Made by a program: the position numbers and the translations under genes. Shown here in pieces: positions 7,844 to 17,462 of a stretch of DNA of 64,000 nt (positions are counted from its first letter, which is position 1; the number at the start of each line of letters is the position of its first letter). A model generated the notes under the pieces. That model made no database searches, had not been told where the DNA came from, and saw nothing but the letters and a program-made list of their open reading frames with translations. Source of the stretch: Kineococcus aurantiacus (GTDB lineage Bacteria; Actinomycetota; Actinomycetes; Actinomycetales; Kineococcaceae); the NCBI RefSeq assembly GCF_013409345.1, contig NZ_JACCBB010000001.1, forward strand, positions 930,001 to 994,000, given 5' to 3'.

Positions 7844-10800
7844 CGGTCCACCTCCACGACCTTCTCCACCGCGACGCGCACCTCGTGCCCCTCGACCGAC
7901 CCGACGAGGGTCGCCTCGCCGGCGTCCAGCGCGTCGGCCGACCCGCTGGACCCGAACTGCTGGGCCAGCGTCTCGGTCACGACGAGGTCCTGGTGCGCCA
8001 CGAGCGCCTCCCAGACGGGGCCGTCGGCCGCGACCGTGAGCCGGATGCGGTCCGAGACGTGCAGCCCGGCCTCGCGGCGGGCCTGCTGGACGAGGCGGAC
8101 CACGTCGCGGGCGACGCCCTCGGCCGCCAGTTCCGGCGTGACGGTCGTGTCGAGGACGACGAAACCGCCGCCGTCCAGCGCGGACGTCGCCAGGCCCGTG
8201 TCCGTGCCCTCGACGACGGTCGACAGCTCGTACTCGCCCTCGACGAGCTCGATGCCGCCGGCCACGACGGTGCCGTCGGGGCGTTCCTCCCAGTCCCCGC
8301 TCTTGGACCCCTTGATGGCCTGCTGGACGTTCCTGCCCAGCCGGGGCCCGGCGGCCCGGGCGTTGACGGTGAGCTTGGCGACGACGCCGTGCTCCACGGC
8401 CGCCTCCAGGGGGCCCAGCGTGACGGACCGGACGTTCACCTCGTCCGCGACGAGCTGCGTGAACGGTTCCAGGGCGGCCGGGTCCGCGACGAGGACCTCG
8501 ACCTCGCGCAGCGGCAGCCGGACGCGCAGCCCGTTGGCCTTGCGCAGCGCCAGCACGCTGGAGCAGGTGGCGCGGACCTCGTCCATGGCCGCGACGAGGG
8601 CGTGGTCGGCGGGCAGGTCGAGGGCGTCGGGCCAGTCGGTCAGGTGGACCGAGCGGCCACCGGTGAGCGTCCGCCAGATCTCCTCGCTGACCAGCGGCAG
8701 CAGCGGCGCGAGCATGCGCGTCGTCGTCTCCAGCACCGTGTACAGGGTGTCGAAGGCGTCCTTCGCCCGCTCGGACTCCCCGTCCCAGAACGCCGAGCGC
8801 GAGCGCCGGACGTACCAGTTGGTGAGGGAGTCCAAGAACTGCCGGGCGCTCTCGCAGGCCCCGGCGATGTCGTAGGCGTCGAGCTGCTCGGTGACCGTCA
8901 CGACGGTGTCGTGCAGCTTGGCCAGGACGTACCGGTCCAGGACGTCGGGCGAGCTCGTGCGCCAGCGCGGGGTGTGGCTGGAGGAGCCGGCGTACAGCTG
9001 GAAGAACTGGAAGGTGTTCCACAGCGGCAGCAGCACCTGGCGCACGGACTCGCGGATGCCCTGCTCGGTGACGATGAGGTTCCCGCCGCGCAGGACCGGC
9101 GAGCTCATGAGGAACCAGCGCATGGCGTCGGAGCCGTCGCGGTCGAGGACCTCGGAGACGTCGGGGTAGTTGCGCAGGGACTTGCTCATCTTGCGGCCGT
9201 CGTCGCCGAGCAGGATGCCGTGCGAGACGGCCGTGCGGAACGCGGGCCGGTCGAACAGCGCCGTGGCCAGGACGTGCAGGGTGTAGAACCAGCCGCGGGT
9301 CTGCCCGATGTACTCGACGATGAAGTCGCCCGGGTAGTGCGACTCGAACCACTCGGTGTTCTCGAACGGGTAGTGCACCTGGGCGAACGGCATCGAGCCG
9401 GACTCGAACCAGCAGTCGAGGACCTCCGGGACCCGGCGCATGGTCGACTTCCCGGTCGGGTCGTCGGGGTTGGGCCGGGTGAGCTCGTCGACGTGCGGGC
9501 GGTGCAGGTCGGCCGGGCGGACGCCGAAGTCGCGTTCGAGGTCGTCCAGGGAGCCGTACACGTCGACGCGCGGGTAGGTGGGGTCGTCCGACACCCACAC
9601 CGGGATGGGGCTGCCCCAGTAGCGGTTCCGGCTGATCGACCAGTCCCGGGCGCCTTCGAGCCACTTGCCGAAGGAGCCGTGCTGGACGTGCTCGGGGACC
9701 CAGGTGATCTGCTCGTTGAGCTCGACCATGCGCTCGCGGATCGCGGTGACCTTGACGAACCAGCTGGAGACGGCGCGGTAGATGAGGGCGTTGCCGCAGC
9801 GCCAGCAGTGCGGGTAGGAGTGGTCGTAGGTCTCCAGCCGCAGCAGCACGGCACCGCTGGGGAGACCGTTCTTCAGGGCGCGGCCGATCTCCTTGTTGGC
9901 GTCGAAGACGTGCATCCCGGCGAAGTCGGTGACCTCGGCCGTGAAGGTGCCGTTGGAGGCGACGGGCACGACGGGGACGATCCCGGCGGCGTCGGTGACG
10001 AGCTTGTCGTCCTCGCCGAAGGCGGGCGCGATGTGGACCACGCCGGTGCCGGAGTCGGTCGTGACGTAGTCGGCGGCGAGGACCTGGTGGGCGTTCTCGC
10101 GGCCGGCGAAGTACGGGAACGGCGGGGTGTAGGTGCGGCCCAGCAGGTCCGCGCCCCGGTGGCGGGTCAGGACCTGCGGGTCCTCGCCGAGCTCGCGGGC
10201 GTAGTGCCCGACGCGCTCGGCGGCGAGCAGGAACCTGCGTCCCTCGTGCTCGCCGGTGCCGGCGACGACGACGTACTCCAGGTCCGGGTGCACGGCCATC
10301 GCGAGGTTGCTGGGCAGCGTCCAGGGCGTCGTGGTCCAGATGAGCCCCAGGACGCCGTCGAGGTCGTCACCGGCGTCGGTGAACCGGAACCCGACGGTGA
10401 CGGCGGGGTCCTGCCGGTTGCGGTAGACGTCGTCCAGGCGGGTCTCGGAGTTGCTCAGGGGCGTCTCGCAGCGCCAGCAGTAGGCCAGGACGCGGAACCC
10501 CTCGTAGACCAGGCCCTTGTCCCACAGCGTCTTGAAGGCCCACATGACCGACTCCATGTAGTCGGTGTCGAGGGTCTTGTAGTCGTTGTCGAAGTCGACC
10601 CAGCGGGCCTGGCGGGTGACGTACGCCTCCCACTCCTTCGTGTACCGCAGCACCGAGGTGCGGCAGGCGTCGTTGAAGGCGGCGACGCCGAGCGCGTCGA
10701 TCTCGGACTTGTGGGTGATCCCGAGCTGCTTCTCGGCCTCGACCTCGGCGGGCAGGCCGTGGGTGTCCCAGCCGAACCGGCGCTCGACCTGGTACCCGCG

Positions 10801-11058
10801 CATGGTCTTGTAGCGCGGGACGAGGTCCTTGACGTACCCGGTGAGCAGGTGGCCGTAGTGCGGCAGCCCGTTGGCGAAGGGCGGGCCGTCGTAGAAGACG
10901 AACTCCCCGGCCGCGGACCCCTCGCGGGCCCGCACGCTGGCGCGGAACGTGTCGTCGGCCGCCCAGGAGTCGAGGACGCGCTGCTCGATCTCGGGGAAGC
11001 TGGGGCTGCCGGTGGTCTCCGCCCCGGTCGGCGGGGCTTCCGTGACGTCCTCGGACAC
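7840..11058 (-). CDS. ileS: Isoleucyl-tRNA synthetase
   Basis: Charges tRNA-Ile with isoleucine. It is a 1,072-residue class Ia enzyme. The HIGH motif appears as HYGH at about 67-70 inside [16 protein letters not shown], and KMSKS lies near 622-626 in [13 protein letters not shown]. The editing domain lies between them ([16 protein letters not shown]) and an anticodon-binding domain follows. The length and HYGH form match the eukaryote-like IleRS type seen in many actinobacteria, which is often less sensitive to mupirocin; that property is family knowledge and untested here. Translation starts at GTG 11058 after CGAGGAGA. A T-box leader precedes it, and folC overlaps its end. Confidence 0.97.
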   Translation of the reverse strand: MSEDVTEAPPTGAETTGSPSFPEIEQRVLDSWAADDTFRASVRAREGSAAGEFVFYDGPPFANGLPHYGHLLTGYVKDLVPRYKTMRGYQVERRFGWDTHGLPAEVEAEKQLGITHKSEIDALGVAAFNDACRTSVLRYTKEWEAYVTRQARWVDFDNDYKTLDTDYMESVMWAFKTLWDKGLVYEGFRVLAYCWRCETPLSNSETRLDDVYRNRQDPAVTVGFRFTDAGDDLDGVLGLIWTTTPWTLPSNLAMAVHPDLEYVVVAGTGEHEGRRFLLAAERVGHYARELGEDPQVLTRHRGADLLGRTYTPPFPYFAGRENAHQVLAADYVTTDSGTGVVHIAPAFGEDDKLVTDAAGIVPVVPVASNGTFTAEVTDFAGMHVFDANKEIGRALKNGLPSGAVLLRLETYDHSYPHCWRCGNALIYRAVSSWFVKVTAIRERMVELNEQITWVPEHVQHGSFGKWLEGARDWSISRNRYWGSPIPVWVSDDPTYPRVDVYGSLDDLERDFGVRPADLHRPHVDELTRPNPDDPTGKSTMRRVPEVLDCWFESGSMPFAQVHYPFENTEWFESHYPGDFIVEYIGQTRGWFYTLHVLATALFDRPAFRTAVSHGILLGDDGRKMSKSLRNYPDVSEVLDRDGSDAMRWFLMSSPVLRGGNLIVTEQGIRESVRQVLLPLWNTFQFFQLYAGSSSHTPRWRTSSPDVLDRYVLAKLHDTVVTVTEQLDAYDIAGACESARQFLDSLTNWYVRRSRSAFWDGESERAKDAFDTLYTVLETTTRMLAPLLPLVSEEIWRTLTGGRSVHLTDWPDALDLPADHALVAAMDEVRATCSSVLALRKANGLRVRLPLREVEVLVADPAALEPFTQLVADEVNVRSVTLGPLEAAVEHGVVAKLTVNARAAGPRLGRNVQQAIKGSKSGDWEERPDGTVVAGGIELVEGEYELSTVVEGTDTGLATSALDGGGFVVLDTTVTPELAAEGVARDVVRLVQQARREAGLHVSDRIRLTVAADGPVWEALVAHQDLVVTETLAQQFGSSGSADALDAGEATLVGSVEGHEVRVAVEKVVEVDR

Positions 11059-11275
11059 CGTGTCTCCTCGACTGAACCGCTCCAGCCGCGAGGACGACGC
11101 CGCCGGGGCCGGCGGTGCCGCGGTACCACCCCGCTTGCCACCCGCGCCGCGGGTGACCTCTCTCGTCCGGCGTGCTCACGCGGGCCGGACCCGCCCGGTT
11201 CTAGTGGGGCCCGCTCGTGGCCGACCCGTTCTTCCGGAGGCTCACCGGTGATGGCCGGATCGTCGCCTGTGCGGT
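11059..11275 (-). promoter_or_regulatory. T-box riboswitch in the ileS leader (translational type)
   Basis: The ileS leader carries the T-box bulge sequence GGGTGGTACCGCGG (within 11119-11134, minus strand) that pairs with the uncharged tRNA 3' end. About 120 bases upstream is a short actinobacterial-type Stem I with CCATCACC, putting a likely AUC isoleucine specifier at 11250-11252. Just before the gene, TCCTCG (11089-11094) can pair with CGAGGA (11065-11070) of the ribosome-binding site, forming a sequestering hairpin. This suggests control of translation initiation rather than termination. Uncharged tRNA-Ile should therefore raise IleRS, and with it FolC. The remaining 11276-11412 stretch holds only the divergent promoter region; nothing else was recognised there. 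Confidence 0.85.
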
Positions 11276-11412
11276 CATGGTAACCGGCGCGGGCCCGGCG
11301 GTCTTCCCCCGGCGGCCCGGTGGACCCCGGCCAACTACCAGGGACCCGCGGTACCGCTTACCTCCGGCGGCGCGTACGGTGGGCCCGAGCGCACCCACGA
11401 CGAGGAGGTCCT

Positions 11413-12624
11413 GTGGCCCACACCGCTCCGCCCGGACGGAGCGTCGTCTTCGCCGACGGCGTCCGCACCCCCTTCGGCAAGGCCCGTCCCGACGGCCTGC
11501 ACGCCCAGACCCGCGCCGACGACCTCGTCGTCGCCTGCCTGCGCGAACTCCTGCGGCGCAACCCGTCCCTGCCGCCCGAGCGCGTCGACGAGGTCGCGAT
11601 CGCGGCGGCCACCCAGAGCGGGGACCAGGGCCTCGTGCTCGGCCGCAGCACCGCGCTGCTCGCGGGCCTGCCCGTGACGACGCCCGGCTACGCCGTCGAC
11701 CGCTGGTGCGCCGGGGCCATGACGGCCGTCACGACGACGGCGGCCTCCATCGCCGTCGGGGCGGTCGACGTCGCCCTGGCCGGCGGGGTCGAGCACATGG
11801 GCCGGCACCCCCTGGGGACCGGGATGGACCCCAACCCCCGGTTCCTCACCGAGCGCATCGTCTCCCCCGACGCCCTGGACATGGGCAAGACGGCCGAGGC
11901 CCTGCACGACCGGTTCCCCCAGCTGACCAGGGAGCGGGCCGACGCGTTCGCCGCCGCCAGCCAGGAGAAGTTCGCCAAGGCCGTGGCGAGCGGCCAGGTC
12001 GGCGCCGACCTCGTGCCCGTCGCCTCCGCCAGCGCGGAGCGGGGCTGGGGGCTGGCCACCGCCGACGAGCTGGCCCGCCCCGGCACGACGGTGCAGGCCC
12101 TGGCGAACCTGCGCACCCCCTTCCGCCCGCACGGGCGGGTCACCGCCGGCAACGCCTCCCCGCTGACCGACGGGGCGACGGCCTGCGTCGTCGCGGCCGA
12201 GGACACCGCCGCCGAGCTCGGCCTGACCCCGCGGATGCGGCTCGTCGGGTTCGCCTTCGCCGGCGTCGAACCGGAGGTCATGGGCCTGGGCCCCGTCCCC
12301 TCCACCGAGAAGCTGCTGCGCCGGGTCGGGGTGGGCATCGACGAGATCGGCCTGTTCGAGCTCAACGAGGCCTTCGCCGTGCAGGTCCTCAGCTTCCTGG
12401 ACCACTTCGGCATCGCCGACGACGACCCGCGGGTCAACCCCTACGGCGGGGCCATCGCCATCGGCCACCCCCTGGCCGCCTCCGGCGTGCGGCTCATGAC
12501 GCAGCTGGCCCGGCAGTTCTCCGAGCACCCCGAGGTCCGCTACGGGCTCACGGCCATGTGCGTCGGGCTCGGGCAGGGTGGCTCGGTGCTGTGGGAGAAC
12601 CCGAACTGGGAAGGGGCCAACTGA
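11413..12624 (+). CDS. fadA: Acetyl-CoA C-acyltransferase (thiolase)
   Basis: 403-residue thiolase that cleaves 3-ketoacyl-CoA in beta-oxidation. The nucleophilic Cys is at about residue 99 in DRWCAGAMTAV. GHPLAASG supplies the His at about 355, and the C-terminal acid/base Cys is at about 383 in MCVGLGQGG. The GTG at 11413 follows GAGGAGGT; the frame is open further upstream but without similarity. Its stop overlaps the ATG of the fused FadB gene (TGATG), so the two are translationally coupled and together form the last steps of the spiral, as in trifunctional-enzyme operons. Confidence 0.93.
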   Translation: MAHTAPPGRSVVFADGVRTPFGKARPDGLHAQTRADDLVVACLRELLRRNPSLPPERVDEVAIAAATQSGDQGLVLGRSTALLAGLPVTTPGYAVDRWCAGAMTAVTTTAASIAVGAVDVALAGGVEHMGRHPLGTGMDPNPRFLTERIVSPDALDMGKTAEALHDRFPQLTRERADAFAAASQEKFAKAVASGQVGADLVPVASASAERGWGLATADELARPGTTVQALANLRTPFRPHGRVTAGNASPLTDGATACVVAAEDTAAELGLTPRMRLVGFAFAGVEPEVMGLGPVPSTEKLLRRVGVGIDEIGLFELNEAFAVQVLSFLDHFGIADDDPRVNPYGGAIAIGHPLAASGVRLMTQLARQFSEHPEVRYGLTAMCVGLGQGGSVLWENPNWEGAN

Positions 12625-14687
12625 TGCCGGTGCACGTCCGCGGGCTGGACCTGCCCCGGGCCGGGGGCGGGACGGGCGCGGGGCGGGCGGCGCTGCTGAC
12701 CCTGGACCCCGGCGACCCGCGCAAACCCTTCGTGCTGGGCCCGGAGGTCCTGGAGGAGCTGTCGGCCGCCCTCGACGAGGCCGAGCGGCTGGTCCGGGAC
12801 GAGGGCGTCGTGGCGGTCGGCGTCACCGGCGTGGGCGGCGTGTTCTGCGCCGGGGCCGACCTGAAGCAGGTGGCCCGCACGCCCTCGCGGGAGGACTCCC
12901 TGGCCCTGGGGCGGCTCGGGCACCGCGTCCTGGGACGGTTCGCGACCCTGCCCGTGCCGACCTTCGCGTACGTCAACGGCCTCGCCCTCGGCGGCGGGCT
13001 GGAACTGGCGCTGCACTGCACCCACCGGACGATCTCCTCGGCGGTGCGCGGCGTCGGCCTGCCCGAGGCGTACCTGGGCCTGGTGCCCGGCTGGGGCGGC
13101 ACCCACCTGCTCCCCCGGCTGGCCGGCCCCGACGTCGCCGTGCGGGTCGCGATCGAGAACGCGCTGGCCGGCAACAGGACGCTGACGGGTCCGCAGGCGT
13201 TCGACGCCGGGATCGCCGACGTGCGGTTCCACCCCGCCGACTTCCTCGTGGAGTCGTTGCGCTGGACGGACTCCGTCCTGGCCGGGCGGACCGTCGTGGA
13301 ACGGCGCGACCCGGCGACCGAGCAGGAGTGGGACGCCGCCGTCGCCCGCGGCCGGGCCGTCGCCGACGCCCGCGTCCACGGCTCCGCCCCCGCCCCGTAC
13401 CGGACGCTGGACCTCATCGCCGCCTCCCGCACGAACTCCCGCGAGGAGCACTTCGCGGCCGAGGACGAGGCCCTGGCCGACCTGGGGGTCTCCCCGGAGC
13501 TGCGCGCCGGGCTGTACGCCTTCGACCTCGTCCAGCGCCACGGCCGCCGGCCCACCGGCGCCCCCGGCACCGCGGCGCGGGCGGTGAACTCGGTCGGCGT
13601 CGTCGGGGCGGGGCTGATGGCCTCGCAGCTGGCCCTGCTGTTCCTGCACCGCCTGCAGGTGCCCGTCGTGCTCACCGACGTCTCCGCCGAGCGCGTCGAG
13701 AAGGGCGTCGGGTTCGTCCGGCAGGGCGTGCAGGACCTGCTGGCCAAGGGGCGCATCACGCAGGACACCGTCAACCGGCTCACCGCCTCGGTGTCGGGGT
13801 CGGTGGACAAGGGCGCGCTCGCCGGGTGCGACTTCGTCGTCGAGGCCGTCTTCGAGGAGCTGGGCGTCAAGCAGGACGTGCTGCGCGAGCTGGAACCGCT
13901 GCTGCGCGAGGACGCCGTCGTGGCCACCAACACCAGCTCGCTGCCGGTCACCGGGATGGCCTCGGTGCTGAAGAACCCCGAGCGGTTCGTCGGGTTCCAC
14001 TTCTTCAACCCCGTCGCGGTGCTGCCGCTCGTGGAGGTCGTGCGCACCCCCGCCACCGACGACGCCACCCTCGCCACGGCGTTCGCCGTCGGCGCGGCGC
14101 TGAAGAAGACGTGCGTCCTGGTGCGCGACGCCCCCGCGTTCGTCGTGAACCGGATCTCGACGCGCATGTTCGACGAGGTCCTGCGGGCCCTGGACGCCGG
14201 GACGCCGCTGATGGACGTCGAGCACGCCCTGGACCCCCTCGGGCTGCCGATGTCGCCGTTCCGGCTGGCGCACTTCGTCGGGCCGGCCGTCATGCTGCAC
14301 GTCCACGAGACCCTGGCCGCTGCGTTCCCCGACCGCTACCGCGTCTCGGCGAACCTGCGGCGCTGGGTCGAGGCCGGGGGGCCCGAGCTCGTCACCCCGA
14401 AGGGCCCGGTCGCCGCGACGGGCGCCGACGCGGGCCTGTTCGAGGTGGGCGACGCGCCGCTGACGCGCGAGCAGGTCCTGCGGAACGTGCAGGACGCCCT
14501 GGCCGACGAGGTCCGGCGCGTGCTCGACGAGGGCGTCGTGGCCGGGCCGGAGGAGGTCGACGTGTGCCTTGTGCTGGGCACCGGGCACCCGCTGTCCACC
14601 GGCGGGATCACCCCGTACCTGGACCGCGTCGGGGCCAGCGAGCGCGTCACCGGGCGCCGGTTCCACCCCGCGGCCCCCGCGGCCTGA
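12624..14687 (+). CDS. fadB: Fused enoyl-CoA hydratase/3-hydroxyacyl-CoA dehydrogenase
   Basis: 687-residue bifunctional enzyme. Residues 1-250 are a crotonase fold, with the oxyanion-hole region GGVFCAGADLKQV and catalytic Glu candidates in ALGGGLELALH and GLPEAYLGLVPGWGG. From about 320 the Rossmann domain begins (VGVVGAGLMASQLALLFLHR), followed by FVGFHFFNPVAVLPLVEVV and a C-terminal dehydrogenase helical domain (FVVNRISTRMFDEVLRALDAG). It hydrates enoyl-CoA and oxidises 3-hydroxyacyl-CoA with NAD. It is coupled to the upstream thiolase by a TGATG overlap. Confidence 0.94.
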   Translation: MPVHVRGLDLPRAGGGTGAGRAALLTLDPGDPRKPFVLGPEVLEELSAALDEAERLVRDEGVVAVGVTGVGGVFCAGADLKQVARTPSREDSLALGRLGHRVLGRFATLPVPTFAYVNGLALGGGLELALHCTHRTISSAVRGVGLPEAYLGLVPGWGGTHLLPRLAGPDVAVRVAIENALAGNRTLTGPQAFDAGIADVRFHPADFLVESLRWTDSVLAGRTVVERRDPATEQEWDAAVARGRAVADARVHGSAPAPYRTLDLIAASRTNSREEHFAAEDEALADLGVSPELRAGLYAFDLVQRHGRRPTGAPGTAARAVNSVGVVGAGLMASQLALLFLHRLQVPVVLTDVSAERVEKGVGFVRQGVQDLLAKGRITQDTVNRLTASVSGSVDKGALAGCDFVVEAVFEELGVKQDVLRELEPLLREDAVVATNTSSLPVTGMASVLKNPERFVGFHFFNPVAVLPLVEVVRTPATDDATLATAFAVGAALKKTCVLVRDAPAFVVNRISTRMFDEVLRALDAGTPLMDVEHALDPLGLPMSPFRLAHFVGPAVMLHVHETLAAAFPDRYRVSANLRRWVEAGGPELVTPKGPVAATGADAGLFEVGDAPLTREQVLRNVQDALADEVRRVLDEGVVAGPEEVDVCLVLGTGHPLSTGGITPYLDRVGASERVTGRRFHPAAPAA

Positions 14688-14710
14688 GGCTGCGGGCCCT
14701 CGAGGCCCCG

Positions 14711-14738
14711 CGCCGGGACCCCACCGGGGGTCCCGGTG
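14711..14738. terminator. Bidirectional hairpin between fadB and acyl-CoA dehydrogenase
   Basis: An inverted repeat with arms CCGGGACCCC (14713-14722) and GGGGTCCCGG (14727-14736), a 4-base loop and one more pair plus a G-T pair at the base. It lies between two convergent operons, as expected for a shared terminator. There is no U-tract, which is common in GC-rich actinobacteria. Confidence 0.65.
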
Positions 14739-14747
14739 CGGGACCGG

Positions 14748-15908
14748 TCAGGTGAAGGCGGACAGGCCCGTGAGGTGGCGGCCCACGATGAGGGTCTGGA
14801 TCGACTCCGTCCCCTCGTAGGTGTGCAGGGCCTCCACGTCGGCCATGTGCCGCGCGACGCGGTTCTCCAGCAGGATCCCGTCGCCGCCCAGCAGGTCGCG
14901 CGCCATCGCCGTCACGGCACGGGCCTTGCGGGTCGCGTTGACCTTGGCCAGGGAGGCCTGCGTGTCGGTGAGCCGGCCGGCGTCGGCGAGCTTGCCCACG
15001 CGCAGGCAGAACAGCTGCATGGCGGTGACCTCGGCGAGCATCCGCACGAGCTTGTCCTGCACGAGCTGGAAGCTGCCGATCGGCTGGCCGAACTGCTTGC
15101 GCTCCAGGGAGTGCGCCAGCGCCGTCTCGTAGGCGGCGAGCGCGTGGCCCAGGGCCCCCCAGGCGATGCCGGCGCGGGTGGCCGACAGCACCCGGCCGGT
15201 GTCGCGGAAGCTGTTCGCGCCCGGCAGCCTGTTGGCCGCCGGGACCCGCACCCCCGTCAGCGTGATGTGCGCGTTGTGGATGGCCCGCAGCGACGCCTTG
15301 CCCTCGATGACGGTCGCCTCGAAGCCGGGGGTGCCCCGCTCGACGAGGAAGCCCTGCACCTGCCCGTCCTCCCCGCGGGCCCACACGACGCACACGTCGC
15401 AGACCGTCCCGAAGCCGATCCAGCGCTTGGCGCCGTCCAGGACGTACTCGTCGCCCTCGCGCCGGGCCGTCGTGGCCAGGGCCACGGCGTCGGAACCGTG
15501 GTCGGGTTCGGTCAGGCCGAACGCGCCCAGCACCTCCAGCCGCGCCATGGGCGGCAGCCAGCGCTCCTTCTGCTCGGGCGAGCCGAGGAACGCGATGGAC
15601 CGCATCGCCAGGCCCGCCTGGACGCCGAGCATCGTGGCGAAGCTGCCGTCCCCGCGGGACAGCTCCATCGTCACCAGCCCGGCCGCGGTGTGGCTCAGGG
15701 ACGGGACGCCCGGGCCCTGGAGGCCGTCGCCGACGAGGTTCAGCTGCCCGTACTCCTTGAGCAGGTCCAGCGGCATCTCCGCCCGCTCCCAGAAGCCCCC
15801 GGCGACGGGGATCACCTTCTCGTCGACGAAACCGCGGACGGTCTCCCACACCGAGCGCTCCTGCTCGGTGAGGTCGGCGGCGATGTCGTAGTAGTCCACA
15901 CCGGTCAT
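14748..15908 (-). CDS. Acyl-CoA dehydrogenase
   Basis: 386-residue FAD enzyme that introduces the first double bond in acyl-CoA. Family marks include FGLTEPDHGSDAVALATTA (flavin/substrate region), KRWIGFGTVCDV and the C-terminal HTYEGTESIQTLIVGRHLTG, which contains the catalytic-base Glu position. The sequence runs closest to glutaryl-CoA dehydrogenase-type members, judging by the YEGTE box and the overall length. That substrate is tentative. The ATG at 15908 overlaps the stop of the CoA-ligase gene upstream (ATGA), so ligase and dehydrogenase form one coupled operon facing the fadA-fadB operon. Confidence 0.92.
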   Translation of the reverse strand: MTGVDYYDIAADLTEQERSVWETVRGFVDEKVIPVAGGFWERAEMPLDLLKEYGQLNLVGDGLQGPGVPSLSHTAAGLVTMELSRGDGSFATMLGVQAGLAMRSIAFLGSPEQKERWLPPMARLEVLGAFGLTEPDHGSDAVALATTARREGDEYVLDGAKRWIGFGTVCDVCVVWARGEDGQVQGFLVERGTPGFEATVIEGKASLRAIHNAHITLTGVRVPAANRLPGANSFRDTGRVLSATRAGIAWGALGHALAAYETALAHSLERKQFGQPIGSFQLVQDKLVRMLAEVTAMQLFCLRVGKLADAGRLTDTQASLAKVNATRKARAVTAMARDLLGGDGILLENRVARHMADVEALHTYEGTESIQTLIVGRHLTGLSAFT

Positions 15909-17410
15909 GGCTGTGCTTCCTCTCGTACCGGGGGCTTGATCTGGCGCTTGAGGACCTTCCCCGTGGGGCCCTTGGGCAGTTCGTCGACGATCCACACGCG
16001 CCGGGGGTACTTGTAGGCCGCGAGCTGGCCCTTGACGTGCTCCACGAGTTCCTCGGGGGTGGCCGTGGCGCCCTCCTTGAGCACCACGGCGGCCCCGACC
16101 TCCTCCCCCACGAGGGGGTCGGGGAAGCCGACGACGGCGGCCTGCTCGACGGCGGGGTGCTCGTACAGGACCTCCTCGACCTCGCGCGGGTACACGTTGT
16201 ACCCGGCGCGGTCGATCATGTCCTTGGCGCGGTCGACGATCGTGTAGTAGCCGTCGGCGTCGCGGGTGGCGAGGTCCCCGCTGCGGAACCAGCCGTCGAC
16301 GAAGGCGTGGGCCGTGGCGACCTCGTTGCGCCAGTAGCCCTTCATGACGTTCTCGCCGCGGATGACGATCTCGCCCACCCCCTCGGTGACCGGGGTGCCG
16401 TCGGCGGCGCGCAGGTCCATCTCGCAGCCGCGCACGGGCAGGCCGATGGTGCCGGGCTTGCGCGGGACGTCGGGGCGGTTGAAGGAGGCCACCGGGGACG
16501 TCTCGCTCAGCCCGTACCCCTCCAGCACGACGACGCCGTACTTCTCCTCGAAACCGCGCAGCACCTCCACCGGCAGGGAGGCCCCGCCCGAGACGCACGA
16601 GCGCCACGAGGACAGGTCGAAGTCGCCGGCCGTCGGTTCGCTGAGCATCGCGACGTACATGGTCGGCACGCCCGCGAAGTGGGTGACGCGGTCGCGCTGG
16701 ACGAGGGCGAGCGCGGCCGCGGCGGTGAACCGCGGCAGCAGCGTCATGGTGCGCCCGGCGACGACCGCGGTGTTCATGGCGCAGGTCTGCCCGAAGGCGT
16801 GGAACAGCGGCAGCGCGCCGAGGATCGTGTCGCCCTCCCCCAGCCGGATGAGCTGCTCCTGGCTGGTGACGGCGTTGCTCAGCAGGTTGCGGTGGCTCAG
16901 CTCGGCGCCCTTGGGGGCCCCCGTGGTGCCGGAGGTGTAGAGGATGACGGCGGTGTCGTCCGGGTCCGGCTCGTGCACGTGCGGGTCGGGGTCGACGGAG
17001 GCCAGCAGGGCGCTGGTCGCCCCCGGCTCGACGACGAGGACGCGGGTGCCGGTGCCGACGGCGCCGGCGTGGGCGGCCTCGGCCACGGCGTGCCAGACGA
17101 GGGCCAGGACGGCGCCGGAGTCGGCGAAGAGGTGGTTGACCTCGCGCCCGCGCAGCAGCGGGTTCACGGGGACCACGACCGCGCCGGCGCGCAGGATCCC
17201 GTGGTACAGCACCGGGAAGTGCGGGACGTTGGGGGCGATGAGCGCCACCCGGTCCCCGGGACGGACGCCCCGGGACCTCAGCAGCGCCGCGACGCGGGCG
17301 GTGGCGTCGTCGAGGCCGCGCCAGGTCAGGGCGTGGTCGTCGAGGCGGACGGCCACGTCGTCGGGCCGGGTGCGGGCGTGCTGGGCGATGGTGCTGGCGA
17401 AGCTGGGCAT
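15905..17410 (-). CDS. Long-chain-type acyl-CoA ligase (AMP-binding)
   Basis: 501-residue adenylate-forming enzyme that activates a carboxylic acid to its CoA thioester. The AMP-binding motif is VILYTSGTTGAPKGAELSHRN. The hinge and lid region reads DADGYYTIVDRAKDMIDRAGYNVYPREVEE, and the C-terminal catalytic Lys lies in LPKGPTGKVLKRQIK. The ATG at 17410 has CAGGAG 6 bases upstream, so the longer frame to 17461 was rejected. It is translationally coupled to the acyl-CoA dehydrogenase. Together with fadAB the locus covers a complete beta-oxidation cycle. Chain-length preference cannot be read from sequence. Confidence 0.92.
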   Translation of the reverse strand: MPSFASTIAQHARTRPDDVAVRLDDHALTWRGLDDATARVAALLRSRGVRPGDRVALIAPNVPHFPVLYHGILRAGAVVVPVNPLLRGREVNHLFADSGAVLALVWHAVAEAAHAGAVGTGTRVLVVEPGATSALLASVDPDPHVHEPDPDDTAVILYTSGTTGAPKGAELSHRNLLSNAVTSQEQLIRLGEGDTILGALPLFHAFGQTCAMNTAVVAGRTMTLLPRFTAAAALALVQRDRVTHFAGVPTMYVAMLSEPTAGDFDLSSWRSCVSGGASLPVEVLRGFEEKYGVVVLEGYGLSETSPVASFNRPDVPRKPGTIGLPVRGCEMDLRAADGTPVTEGVGEIVIRGENVMKGYWRNEVATAHAFVDGWFRSGDLATRDADGYYTIVDRAKDMIDRAGYNVYPREVEEVLYEHPAVEQAAVVGFPDPLVGEEVGAAVVLKEGATATPEELVEHVKGQLAAYKYPRRVWIVDELPKGPTGKVLKRQIKPPVREEAQP

Positions 17411-17462
17411 GCGGAGCTCCTGCGGACGTCGTCGTCGCTGGTTGCGTGCAGCTTCGCACACG

